From an uncultured Spirochaetaceae bacterium (lineage in GTDB: Bacteria > Spirochaetota > Spirochaetia > Treponematales > Treponemataceae), in assembly GCA_902783155.1 (NCBI GenBank), contig CACZPR010000018.1:17647-81646 (forward strand): a stretch of 64,000 bases of DNA. Reading direction: 5' to 3'. Shown here one piece after another: positions 29,657 to 37,298 of the stretch. The position numbers and the translations under genes were made by a program. Position 1 is the stretch's first letter. Every line of letters starts with the position of its first letter. The notes under the pieces were generated by a model. The model saw only the letters and a list, made by a program, of their open reading frames with translations, was not told the origin of the DNA and made no database searches.

Positions 29657-30925
29657 CTAGAAAAATTTGTTCCAGAGTTTCTTGGCCCTGTCCAAAATTG
29701 AGACCCCGGAATCAGAACGCTCACGTCGAATGGCCCTTCTTGGCTTTTCCCTGTCAGGTCTTGAAATGTTTCCGACAACCAGACCAAGGGCAGTGGCAAA
29801 ATCGGGACGGCGGTACAGATAGCCATCGTTGTCCTCCACCCTTCCGTAGTCCGGGGACTGTCCAAGCCTAACAGCGTCGGTGTTCCAGACATCCTGCGTA
29901 AGTTCCTGTATGCCCGGCAAAAGGGAGCCTCCACCGGTAAGGACTATGCTTCCGCTAAGCTCCTTGAGTCCAGCATGCCGAACAATCTCACGGCGGACAT
30001 CCTTCATTATCTCTTCCATGCGCGGCTGGATTATATCACAAAGCTCACCCTTGGTGGTCTCCTCCGCACTTCTGGCACCAATTTCGGGAATCAGAACCTC
30101 GTCGTATTCCTCATCCTCGTCAAGCATACAGGCTCCGTACTCCAGCTTCAGCCTCTCCGCTTCCGCCTTTGGGAGATTTTTCACTATGGCGATGTCGTTT
30201 GTGACGCTGCCTCCACCAAAAGGAATGGTCGTCATGTAGATTGGCGCACCCTTGTAGATTACAAGCGCATCAGTACTGTCCGCGCCAATGTCTATGAGGA
30301 TTGAACCAAGGTCCATCTCCTCCTCGCGCATAGTTGCCAGAGCCGCCATAAGTGTCTTTAGGAAAAGACCGTTCAGGACAAGGTGGCTCCTGTCAAGACA
30401 GTTCTCTATATTTACAAGTGTTGATTTTGTTACAGAAATCAAATACACGGATATGTCCAGGCGGACACCCATTATGTCGATTGGATTTTTACCGACCGGG
30501 TTTCCATCAACACGGTACTCCTGCGGTATGGACTGGAGAAGCTCCTTGCCCATCGAATGAATCACGGCACGGGCAACCTCCTGCACACGGTCCTTCGCCT
30601 CCTCGGTTATCTCCACGCACTGGTTGTTTCCGCTGGGGTCCACCGCCACACCGCCTGTTGAGGACCTTCCCTCGGCCTGCTTTCCACCGATGGCTGTGAA
30701 CACGCCACGAATCTCTATGCCCGCGCAGTCCTCCGCATCCTCCACGGCATTTCTGATTGCCTCGGACATTGCGTTCAGGTTCACAATGTTTCCCTCGACC
30801 AGACCCGGCGACGGAACCTGGGACTCCCCGATTATGGAAAGCCTGCCATCCTCGTCATCTACCTGGCCAATAACACATCTAACAAACGTCGTTCCTATAT
30901 CGAGACCCGCAATAATATCGCTCAA
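29657..30925 (-). CDS. ftsA: cell division protein FtsA
   Basis: Actin-like protein tethering FtsZ to the membrane, 422 aa. GLDIGTTFVRCVIGQ, the SHS2/1C subdomain, DIGADSTDALVI, VLTGGGSLLPGI and the amphipathic membrane-targeting C-terminus VSILDRAKKLWNKFF are all visible. It follows ftsQ by 15 bp. The ftsA-ftsZ pairing is the conserved dcw order. Confidence 0.97.
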   Translation of the reverse strand: MSDIIAGLDIGTTFVRCVIGQVDDEDGRLSIIGESQVPSPGLVEGNIVNLNAMSEAIRNAVEDAEDCAGIEIRGVFTAIGGKQAEGRSSTGGVAVDPSGNNQCVEITEEAKDRVQEVARAVIHSMGKELLQSIPQEYRVDGNPVGKNPIDIMGVRLDISVYLISVTKSTLVNIENCLDRSHLVLNGLFLKTLMAALATMREEEMDLGSILIDIGADSTDALVIYKGAPIYMTTIPFGGGSVTNDIAIVKNLPKAEAERLKLEYGACMLDEDEEYDEVLIPEIGARSAEETTKGELCDIIQPRMEEIMKDVRREIVRHAGLKELSGSIVLTGGGSLLPGIQELTQDVWNTDAVRLGQSPDYGRVEDNDGYLYRRPDFATALGLVVGNISRPDREKPRRAIRRERSDSGVSILDRAKKLWNKFF

Positions 30926-30940
30926 AATATCCCCCGTAAA

Positions 30941-31798
30941 TCAACGCACCCCAAAGGAAACTCCACCGTAGCGGATGTCTATCATGTTGGCGTCCGGCTG
31001 AATGGAATTCACTATATCCAGAGCCACCATCATATATTTTAAAGTATCTTCATTCAAGTTCTGGTCGGCAAGAACCCTCACCTTGCTGTGCAGCGGGAAA
31101 AGTACAAGCTCGTACCCGCCGTAGTCCTTGGAAACAACCTGTATTTCCGAAAGGGAGGCAAAATAGTTGGAACTCAGCGAACGTATGTTGCGGATTTTTT
31201 CCATCAGGTCCCTGTAGGTCTCGGGCATACGCACACCGTTCTGGACCTCCACAAACGGAATTCCCGTCACAAGCGGCACGGATGAGTCCGATTCGCAGGA
31301 CTTGTTGTTTGAGGCAAAAATCACGCCGTTCCTGTCAATCTCCATGTTCATGGAGCGTCCGTCGATTTCAACTATGGTCTTGGCGACAATCTCGCGCTCC
31401 TTTATGGTGACAACAACCATGTCCGGGAAGTGCTTGTCGATTGTAACGCTCTCAACATCTGGAATGGAGCCAAAAAGCGTGGCGGCCTTCTCGGAATCAA
31501 ATTTCATCCACGTGGTTGACTCCATCTCCTGGAACTTTGCGTTGAGCTGCTGGGCCGTGACAGTCTTGGCACCCTTGAACTGTATGCGCACATCGGCAAG
31601 GGACGGAATCACCAGCATGTTCAGGACTACATAGACGACCATCACCGCCAGAATAACGTAGAGACATATCCTCAATATCAAAAACTTTTTGTCCTTGGAT
31701 TTCACCTCAGAAACGCCCCCAGTTTTTTTTAAATTTCTTTTTCTAATTTTATTATCGAACATGGTGAACGGAACATCAGAAAAAGTGCCGTCACTCAT
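30941..31798 (-). CDS. ftsQ: cell division protein FtsQ/DivIB
   Basis: Bitopic division protein bridging cytoplasmic and periplasmic divisome parts. The cytoplasmic N-tail is basic (KIRKRNLKK), followed by one transmembrane helix (LRICLYVILAVMVVYVVL) and a periplasmic POTRA-like domain (VRIQFKGAKTVTAQQL, then FPDMVVVTIKER). I chose the ATG at 31798 (285 aa), which overlaps the ftsW end by 8 bp, over the longer frame to 31888, which would overlap ftsW by 98 bp. Family calls for FtsQ are often weak, but the domain order and place between ftsW and ftsA support it. Confidence 0.85.
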   Translation of the reverse strand: MSDGTFSDVPFTMFDNKIRKRNLKKTGGVSEVKSKDKKFLILRICLYVILAVMVVYVVLNMLVIPSLADVRIQFKGAKTVTAQQLNAKFQEMESTTWMKFDSEKAATLFGSIPDVESVTIDKHFPDMVVVTIKEREIVAKTIVEIDGRSMNMEIDRNGVIFASNNKSCESDSSVPLVTGIPFVEVQNGVRMPETYRDLMEKIRNIRSLSSNYFASLSEIQVVSKDYGGYELVLFPLHSKVRVLADQNLNEDTLKYMMVALDIVNSIQPDANMIDIRYGGVSFGVR

Positions 31799-32999
31799 AT
31801 TCCTGACCGATTCCCTCATAGGTAGCGAATCCTCCAACTTTTTTTCTTGCGGAATAGACGTTCTCCTCATGGTCGCTGTTGCACGCATTGAGGACCAGCC
31901 CGCACATTATGAAACTTGAAATCAATGACGTTCCGCCGGCAGAGAAAAATGGAAGCGGTATTCCTGTTGTCGGAAAAAGTCCGCTCACGACACCGACGTT
32001 CAAAATGGACTGCACCATAATCATCGTTGTGCATCCGAACGAAACATAGGACGCGAAACGGTTTCCGCATCCCCTTGAAATTACATAGCCGCGCCATGAA
32101 AAGAAGCCCAGCAGAAGGAAATATGCAATCACACCGACAAGACCCATGGCATTGGTCCAGCCCGAAAAAATATAGTCCGTCTGGATTTCCGGAATGTTCA
32201 GCGATGTCATGCCCGTTCCAAGACCGTTTCCCCAGAATCCACCCGCGGAAATGACATAGTTGGACTGGTTCCTCTGGTAGTCAAGCGAAAGTGTGTACTC
32301 GCCCGGATTCAGATACGCAATCAGACGGTTGAGTCGGTATGGCTCCATCACAACGAATATTGCTATCGCGAATACGCCAAGGACAACCATTGGGATGACC
32401 CACGCAAGACGCGCCCCGGTAACAAAGAGTATTATGATTCCGACTGTCAAAATCAGTACGGCGGTCGAAAGGTCCTTCTGAAGGATTATCACGGACGTAA
32501 AGGCAATCAGTCCAATTGCGGGATAGAGCCAGCTGTCGCCAGTGTTGAAGTCGCCCCTCTCCATGGACTTGTCAATAAGGTTCGCAAGGAAAAGGACCAC
32601 AGCGGGTTTTGCAAATTCCGATGGCTGGAACCGTCCCAGATGCGGAATGGTCAACCATCTTGTGGCTCCATGGCTCTCATGTCCTAACGCGACAATCGGG
32701 AGGAAGCACATAATCAGCACGACAACAACGCCAACACCAATCAGCTTGCGGATAAATTTCAGCGGAACTATGGAGCTTACGAAAAAGAATACGAAGCCCA
32801 CTGCGGAAAAAATTATCTGCCTTGTGACGAAATAGTATTTGTTGTGCTCCTTGAAAATCCGTTCCGCTGTGTCGGCGGTGGAAATCAGCATGGTGAAAAT
32901 GCCAAGACCCCAGAGAAGAAGGACGGAAATCAAGAAAAGACCGTTCTTGGAGCGGTTGTCCTCGCCAAGGGTTCCGGGTTTGAATACAGCCTTGCCCAT
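31791..32999 (-). CDS. ftsW: cell division protein FtsW (SEDS glycan polymerase)
   Basis: Polytopic SEDS-family protein of 402 aa that polymerises lipid II at the septum with a cognate class B PBP. About ten hydrophobic segments; motifs WLTIPHLGRFQPSEFAKPA, LQKDLSTAVLIL, GLGTGMTSLNIPEIQTDYIFS and PTTGIPLPFFSAGGTSL are diagnostic. The start overlaps the murF stop by 1 bp (TGATG). No ftsI (the usual PBP partner) is in this cluster. Confidence 0.96.
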   Translation of the reverse strand: MGKAVFKPGTLGEDNRSKNGLFLISVLLLWGLGIFTMLISTADTAERIFKEHNKYYFVTRQIIFSAVGFVFFFVSSIVPLKFIRKLIGVGVVVVLIMCFLPIVALGHESHGATRWLTIPHLGRFQPSEFAKPAVVLFLANLIDKSMERGDFNTGDSWLYPAIGLIAFTSVIILQKDLSTAVLILTVGIIILFVTGARLAWVIPMVVLGVFAIAIFVVMEPYRLNRLIAYLNPGEYTLSLDYQRNQSNYVISAGGFWGNGLGTGMTSLNIPEIQTDYIFSGWTNAMGLVGVIAYFLLLGFFSWRGYVISRGCGNRFASYVSFGCTTMIMVQSILNVGVVSGLFPTTGIPLPFFSAGGTSLISSFIMCGLVLNACNSDHEENVYSARKKVGGFATYEGIGQEYE

Positions 33000-34444
33000 C
33001 AGTTTTCCTCCAGAAGTCTTTCGGTGACACGCTCAAGTCCCATTCCACGGGATGCCTTTATCAGCACAATGTCACCCTCGCCAGCGTTTTTTCTGATTTC
33101 GTCAACGGCGCTTTCAATGTCGGAATCCGAGTGCCCCTCAAAATGAAGCGAGACGGCGGAACTGTTTTTTTCACGGAAAGAATCCAATGCGTTCTTCATC
33201 TCGTGACCAACAAAGACCACCATGGACGCACCAGCCCCTGCAGCCTGTAGACCGGCCTTTCTGTGCTCATCCGCGGAAGACTCTCCAAGCTCCAGCATGT
33301 CGCCAAGCACAAGGATTTTTTTCTGTCCGGGCCTGCATGTTACTGATGAAATGAAGTCTATTGATTTTTCCATTGAATCAGGGTTTGCGTTGTAGCAGTC
33401 CTGAACCACAGTGTACTTTCCTTTTATCACCTGGCTGCGTCCGAACATGGGCTTCATGGACTGGATTCCCTTGACTATTGATTCGGAATCAAGCCCCAGA
33501 ACCTTCGCAAGAGCGATTGCACCGAGCGCGTTTCCAAAATTGTATTTGCCAGGAAGCGGAAGCACACATTTTTTTCCGTCAACAGAAAATTCGGTTCCGT
33601 CAAGACCCAGGTCCGCAACAAATTTTACAGATGGGTCCTCACCGTCGCCATAGAAAACAACCTTTCCCTCAACATTGTCCGCAAGGAAGTCGGCAAAGTC
33701 ATCGTTTTTCGGAATTACTGCGGTCCCGAATCCATGGAAGTGGTCAAAAATCTTTCCCTTTTCGATTGCAATGTTCTCGCGGCTCCCGAGATTTCCGATG
33801 TGCGCCGTCCCGATGTTTGTGATGATTGCGAACCTAGGCTTAAGAACAGCGGAGATTTCGCCCATCTCGTTGTGACGGTTCATGCCCATCTCGAACACAC
33901 CGACCTGATGTTCCTTTCTGATTCCAAAGACAGAGAGCGGAAGTCCAGTCTCCGAGTTCAGGTTTCCCGGATTCGAGACGACCGAATACTTCTGCGAGAG
34001 TATGGAGACAAGGATTTCCTTTGTGGTGGTCTTACCAGAGCTTCCGGTGATTCCGACACGCATGAGGTGGGGAAATTTTTCAACATATCTTGCGGCGGCA
34101 TTCTGAAGCGCGAGCATGGTATTTTCCACCGCAATAAAAACAATGTCCGGATATTCAAGGGAAATGTTCTTAAAAAACTCCCCGTCTTTTTCGTAGTTTG
34201 ACATGCGGATGAACACAACGCTCGCTCCCTTTTCAGCTGCCTGGGGAATGTACCTGTGTCCGTCCTGGAACTCACCGACCAGCGGAACAAAAAGAGATTT
34301 TTCAACAATGTCGCGGCTGTCCGTATGGACCGAAGTAAAACAGAATCCATTTTCACCATCGACCTGGCCCATGACATGGATTCCGCCTGTCGCCTCAATG
34401 ATTTCGTCCAGAGTCAGGAGCGATTCCACACTTTTTTCCATCAT
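32999..34444 (-). CDS. murF: UDP-MurNAc-tripeptide--D-Ala-D-Ala ligase
   Basis: Last cytosolic peptide ligase of peptidoglycan precursor synthesis, 481 aa. The N-terminal domain (FVPLVGEFQDGHRYIPQA) is followed by the ATP loop GITGSSGKTTTKEIL, NLNSETGLPLSVF, EMGMNRHNEMGEIS, NIGTAHIGNLGSRENIA and DCYNANPDSMEKSI, typical of MurF. It overlaps ftsL (ATGA) and ftsW. Other mur genes (C, D, E, G) and mraY are absent here, so the cluster is reduced. Confidence 0.96.
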   Translation of the reverse strand: MMEKSVESLLTLDEIIEATGGIHVMGQVDGENGFCFTSVHTDSRDIVEKSLFVPLVGEFQDGHRYIPQAAEKGASVVFIRMSNYEKDGEFFKNISLEYPDIVFIAVENTMLALQNAAARYVEKFPHLMRVGITGSSGKTTTKEILVSILSQKYSVVSNPGNLNSETGLPLSVFGIRKEHQVGVFEMGMNRHNEMGEISAVLKPRFAIITNIGTAHIGNLGSRENIAIEKGKIFDHFHGFGTAVIPKNDDFADFLADNVEGKVVFYGDGEDPSVKFVADLGLDGTEFSVDGKKCVLPLPGKYNFGNALGAIALAKVLGLDSESIVKGIQSMKPMFGRSQVIKGKYTVVQDCYNANPDSMEKSIDFISSVTCRPGQKKILVLGDMLELGESSADEHRKAGLQAAGAGASMVVFVGHEMKNALDSFREKNSSAVSLHFEGHSDSDIESAVDEIRKNAGEGDIVLIKASRGMGLERVTERLLEEN

Positions 34445-34743
34445 TTTCGAGCATCCTTTATTTCAACCCTGATAATCTCATCCGTCTCAGCCTTTCGCAT
34501 GTCGAGCGAGTCCTGCGCGATAGTCTCAATCCTGTCCGCAGAAGATAGGATGCTGATATCGGTAATCAGTTTTTTATTTTCTTCTATGATTTGGGCCTGC
34601 CTGTCCTCAAGTTCAAGGACCTGCTCCCTCAGGTCAACATACTTCCTTGCCTGCACCGCGTCAACCACCAGCATCGTCGGTATGAGGAGAGCCACAATGC
34701 ACAGGGCCACTGTCTTTATAATGAAAGAAGTCTTAGGACTCAC
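34441..34743 (-). CDS. ftsL: FtsL-like division protein
   Basis: 100 aa bitopic protein: one transmembrane helix (TVALCIVALLIPTMLVVDAV), then a predicted coiled coil (EQVLELEDRQAQIIEENKKL) and a short tail (RIETIAQDSLDMRKAETDEII). Size, topology and location between rsmH and murF identify FtsL; sequence similarity alone would be weak. It starts at a GTG overlapping the rsmH stop and ends overlapping murF. Confidence 0.8.
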   Translation of the reverse strand: MSPKTSFIIKTVALCIVALLIPTMLVVDAVQARKYVDLREQVLELEDRQAQIIEENKKLITDISILSSADRIETIAQDSLDMRKAETDEIIRVEIKDARK

Positions 34744-35744
34744 AATGCCTCCACTCCGTAAAGCCTCAGTTCATCTGCGTCACGGATTTTTCTTACCACA
34801 CGAAGTTTTGCGCTTCTTGAAGGTGGATTGTTTTTTACTTCCTCGGAAGTTGGTTCAACGGGCTTGCGGGTGATAAGACCTGCACATGGCGCACCTCCAC
34901 ATTTACAAACAGGAGCTTCTGGAGGGCAGACACACTGCTTTCCTAGATTCCGGAAATAGTTTTTCACAATCCTGTCTTCAAGCGAATGGAATGTTATGAC
35001 ACCCATCTTTCCACCAGGAGCAAGCACGTTAAAGGCGTAGTGTAATGCTTCCGGGAGCCTCTTCAGCTCCGAATTCACCTGGATGCGCAGGGCCTGAAAT
35101 GTTCTGGTCGCGGGGTGTATCGGCCCGTACCGGTATTTGGCAGGCACAGCATTGTAAATAATGTCTGCAAGCGCTTTTGTGGAGCTTATCCGCCCCGTTT
35201 CGCGCGCTGAAACTATTGCCGACGCAATCCTACGGGAAAACTTCTCATCCGAGTAAAGATAAATCATGTTCGCAAGCTGTGCTTCCGGCAAAGTATTTAC
35301 CACATCCTCGGCACTTTCCCCCGCATTTGGATTGAGCCGCATATCTAGTGCTTCATCATGCCGAAAAGAGAATCCCCTCCCACTTCGTTCATAGTGATAG
35401 ACACTGATTCCTAAATCAAACAATATGAGGTCGGGATGCCTCTCCCCCTCCGGGAAGTTTCTGTAGAAATCATTGAACCACCCATTGAAGAAGCCCATCC
35501 GGTCCCCAAATTGAGACAGCCGTTCTCGGGCCCTGCCCTGTATGTCAGAGTCCGCGTCAACGCCTGTTATGTGCAGCGTCGGATACCTTGTGAGGAAATT
35601 GAAAGAGTGTCCACCCTCTCCCAGTGTCGAGTCCACCATGAAAGCATCCTTCTCAAACGGCTCCCCAACCGGAGAAAGATATTCAAGACATTCATTGAGC
35701 AGCACCGGCGTATGAACGATTTCCACTTTGGCCCCACCACACAT
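34740..35744 (-). CDS. rsmH: 16S rRNA m4C1402 methyltransferase
   Basis: SAM-dependent enzyme (MraW) modifying C1402 of 16S rRNA. 334 aa with HTPVLLNECLEYLSP, DSTLGEGGHSFNFL, LFDLGIS, HPATRTFQALRIQVN and MGVITFHSLEDRIVKNYF. A Cys-rich insert (CVCPPEAPVCKCGG) near the C-terminus is common in the family. ATG at 35744 is used; a GTG at 35726 would also give a normal N-terminus. It lies 84 bp after mraZ. Confidence 0.97.
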   Translation of the reverse strand: MCGGAKVEIVHTPVLLNECLEYLSPVGEPFEKDAFMVDSTLGEGGHSFNFLTRYPTLHITGVDADSDIQGRARERLSQFGDRMGFFNGWFNDFYRNFPEGERHPDLILFDLGISVYHYERSGRGFSFRHDEALDMRLNPNAGESAEDVVNTLPEAQLANMIYLYSDEKFSRRIASAIVSARETGRISSTKALADIIYNAVPAKYRYGPIHPATRTFQALRIQVNSELKRLPEALHYAFNVLAPGGKMGVITFHSLEDRIVKNYFRNLGKQCVCPPEAPVCKCGGAPCAGLITRKPVEPTSEEVKNNPPSRSAKLRVVRKIRDADELRLYGVEAL

Positions 35745-35828
35745 CTGTTTTTCCCACCCAACTCTTTTTTGAATTGGTAACAGAATTTTTAAAAATGCAC
35801 CGTCTTTTCCCCAAACGATGCAAACCTG

Positions 35829-36278
35829 CTACAAGAGTATGTCCCTCATACTCTCGATTGCCTCCTGGACCGACGGGGCTGAATCCTCGTCAAACTTCCT
35901 GAACACGGCGGCATCCCACAGTTCCATATATTTGTCCATGCCAAATATGATGCACTCGCCACCAAGATTCAGGGAAGCATAGTCCCTTAGGCTCTGGGGA
36001 ATCGACAGCCTTCCGGATTTGTCAAAATCAACACTCTGTGCCGGCGCTATGAACCTGCGCATGACAAGACGCTTCTGGTTGTCAAAAATGGATGACTTCC
36101 CCACCATCTTTCCGGCGAGAATCTTCCATTCCTCCGTGGTAAAAAGCATGAGGCAGTGGTCAAGACCCTGCGTTATGACAAGGGAATCCTGATTTAAAAT
36201 AGAGCGCAGCTTGGCCGGGAACTGTATGCGTCCCTTGTCATCCATTGTGTTGCTGTACTCACCAATCAGCATGTCCAT
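35829..36278 (-). CDS. mraZ: transcriptional regulator MraZ
   Basis: AbrB-like double-repeat DNA-binding protein that represses the dcw operon. The start at 36278 (149 aa, MDMLIGEYSNTMDDKGRIQFP) has GGAG 9 nt upstream; a longer GTG start at 36293 would fall inside the operator. Two copies of the MraZ fold are visible: DDKGRIQFPAKLRSIL and SVDFDKSGRLSIPQSLR. It is first in the division cluster and just downstream of a matching operator, implying autoregulation. Confidence 0.96.
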   Translation of the reverse strand: MDMLIGEYSNTMDDKGRIQFPAKLRSILNQDSLVITQGLDHCLMLFTTEEWKILAGKMVGKSSIFDNQKRLVMRRFIAPAQSVDFDKSGRLSIPQSLRDYASLNLGGECIIFGMDKYMELWDAAVFRKFDEDSAPSVQEAIESMRDILL

Positions 36279-36282
36279 GCCA

Positions 36283-36313
36283 TTTTTCTCCACTTTTTCC
36301 CACGTTTCCCCAC
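36283..36313 (-). promoter_or_regulatory. MraZ operator: three 10-bp direct repeats
   Basis: Minus strand GTGGGGAAAC, GTGGGAAAAA, GTGGAGAAAA in exact 10-bp register. MraZ in other bacteria binds TGGGN repeats separated by 5 bp; two units match and the third reads TGGAG. It sits between the promoter and the mraZ start. Confidence 0.85.
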
Positions 36314-36321
36314 TTATCTAC

Positions 36322-36350
36322 ATTTTCTATCTAAATTTTGATTTAGTCAA
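36322..36350 (-). promoter_or_regulatory. promoter of the mraZ/dcw operon
   Basis: Minus strand TTGACT (36345-36350), 17 bp, GAAAAT (36322-36327). Transcription would start just ahead of, or within, the MraZ repeats, consistent with repression. Confidence 0.6.
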
Positions 36351-36359
36351 GGTGAATAC

Positions 36360-37123
36360 ATGCCGATATGGTATAAAATTTTGACTTTTTTTCTGCTGGA
36401 GGGAATCAAAATCATAAACACGCTGAACGAGACCCACCTCCACAGGACCCTCAAATCAATTTACGCGCTCGGAATCCCCGGAAGCAAAATGGAGGCCCCT
36501 GTTGGCGACTATATTGCCGACATACTTGCGCCCGACGGCTCCATAACCGAAATCCAGACAGGAAGCCTCTCGCATCTTTCAAAAAAATTGCCGGGCTGAT
36601 TGCGGACGGAAGAAAAATCAGGGTGGTCTATCCACTTGCGACTGAAAAATACATAGAGACCAGGACCCTTGACGGAAAGACCAGAAGACGAAAAAGTCCC
36701 ACAAAAAAGAACATCTACAGCATTTTCAGGGAACTCACGGGACTCTGCGGCATACTTCTGGACAAAAAATTTTATCTGGAGGTCCCCGAAATCATTATGA
36801 CAGAGGAGAGGACGGAGACTGAGGATGCGGTCCAGTCCAAAAACGGAAGGCGCAGGTTCAAAAAAAACTGGACAAAGACTGGAAAAAGGCTTGAGGAATT
36901 GAAAAATACGCATGTTTTCCACGGAAAAAAGCCCTACGTGAGCCTGATTCCTTCCGGACTTGACGAAATCTTTACTTTCACGGATTTTTTTACTGAAATC
37001 AAAAAAAAGGAGCCGCACGTGAAGACGGATGAAGCCCGGCTTGCGCTCTGGTGTCTCTGCCACATGGGAATTGTTGTTCGGGGAGAAAAAAAGGGAAGAA
37101 GCTATACCTACAGCTTGAATTAA
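36360..37123 (+). pseudogene. frameshifted nuclease-like protein with C-terminal winged helix
   Basis: Two plus-strand frames (36360-36599 and the overlapping frame ending at 37123) join into one protein of about 254 aa if one A is added to the A7 run at 36581-36587: SLSHLSKK then continues IAGLIADGRKIRVVYPLAT. The N-terminal half has D-x-x-A-D and ITEIQTGSL, reminiscent of PD-(D/E)XK nuclease cores with an E-x-Q variant. The end (DEARLALWCLCHMGIVVRG) looks like a winged helix. I recall similar uncharacterised proteins in other bacteria but cannot name the family. ATG 36360 has AAGGTG 6 nt upstream. Alternatives are a sequencing indel, or slippage on A-AAA-AAA. Confidence 0.65.
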
Positions 37124-37132
37124 CTTGCGGAT

Positions 37133-37161
37133 AAAAAAAGACCCTCTGTAAACAGAAGGTC
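37133..37161 (-). terminator. terminator of tRNA-Glu
   Basis: Minus strand GACCTTCTG-tttA-CAGAGGGTC (stem with one mismatch, 37161-37140) followed by TTTTTTT. Placed directly after the tRNA 3' end. Confidence 0.85.
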
Positions 37162-37165
37162 CTAG

Positions 37166-37237
37166 CATCTCCTACGGGAATTGAACCCATGTTGTCGGGA
37201 TGAAAACCCGATGTCCTAACCACTAGACGAAGGAGAC
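37166..37237 (-). tRNA. tRNA-Glu (anticodon TTC)
   Basis: 72 nt cloverleaf on the minus strand. Acceptor GTCTCCT pairs with AGGAGAT (terminal G-U), D-arm with TAGTGGTTAGGAC, anticodon loop TTTTCAT reading TTC, and T-arm GGGTTCAATTCCC. The 3' CCA is not encoded. It has its own promoter and terminator. Confidence 0.95.
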
Positions 37238-37258
37238 ATATCGCATTGCGATGGTTAT

Positions 37259-37287
37259 ATAATATAGGATATGGAAAGAGCTGTCAA
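37259..37287 (-). promoter_or_regulatory. promoter of tRNA-Glu
   Basis: Minus strand TTGACA (37282-37287), 17 bp, TATTAT (37259-37264), about 21 bp before the mature 5' end. Confidence 0.75.
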
Positions 37288-37298
37288 GACCTTAACAC

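Noticed and set aside
31799..31888. Longer FtsQ N-terminus
   Set aside because: It would overlap ftsW by 98 bp; the ATG at 31798 gives the usual short overlap.
35745..35828. Second MraZ site between mraZ and rsmH (TGGGTGGGA)
   Set aside because: The two TGGG units are adjacent rather than 10 bp apart.
36509..37168. Minus-strand 219-codon frame opposite the nuclease-like gene
   Set aside because: It would run into tRNA-Glu and its terminator; the plus-strand frames have better SD and protein-like features.
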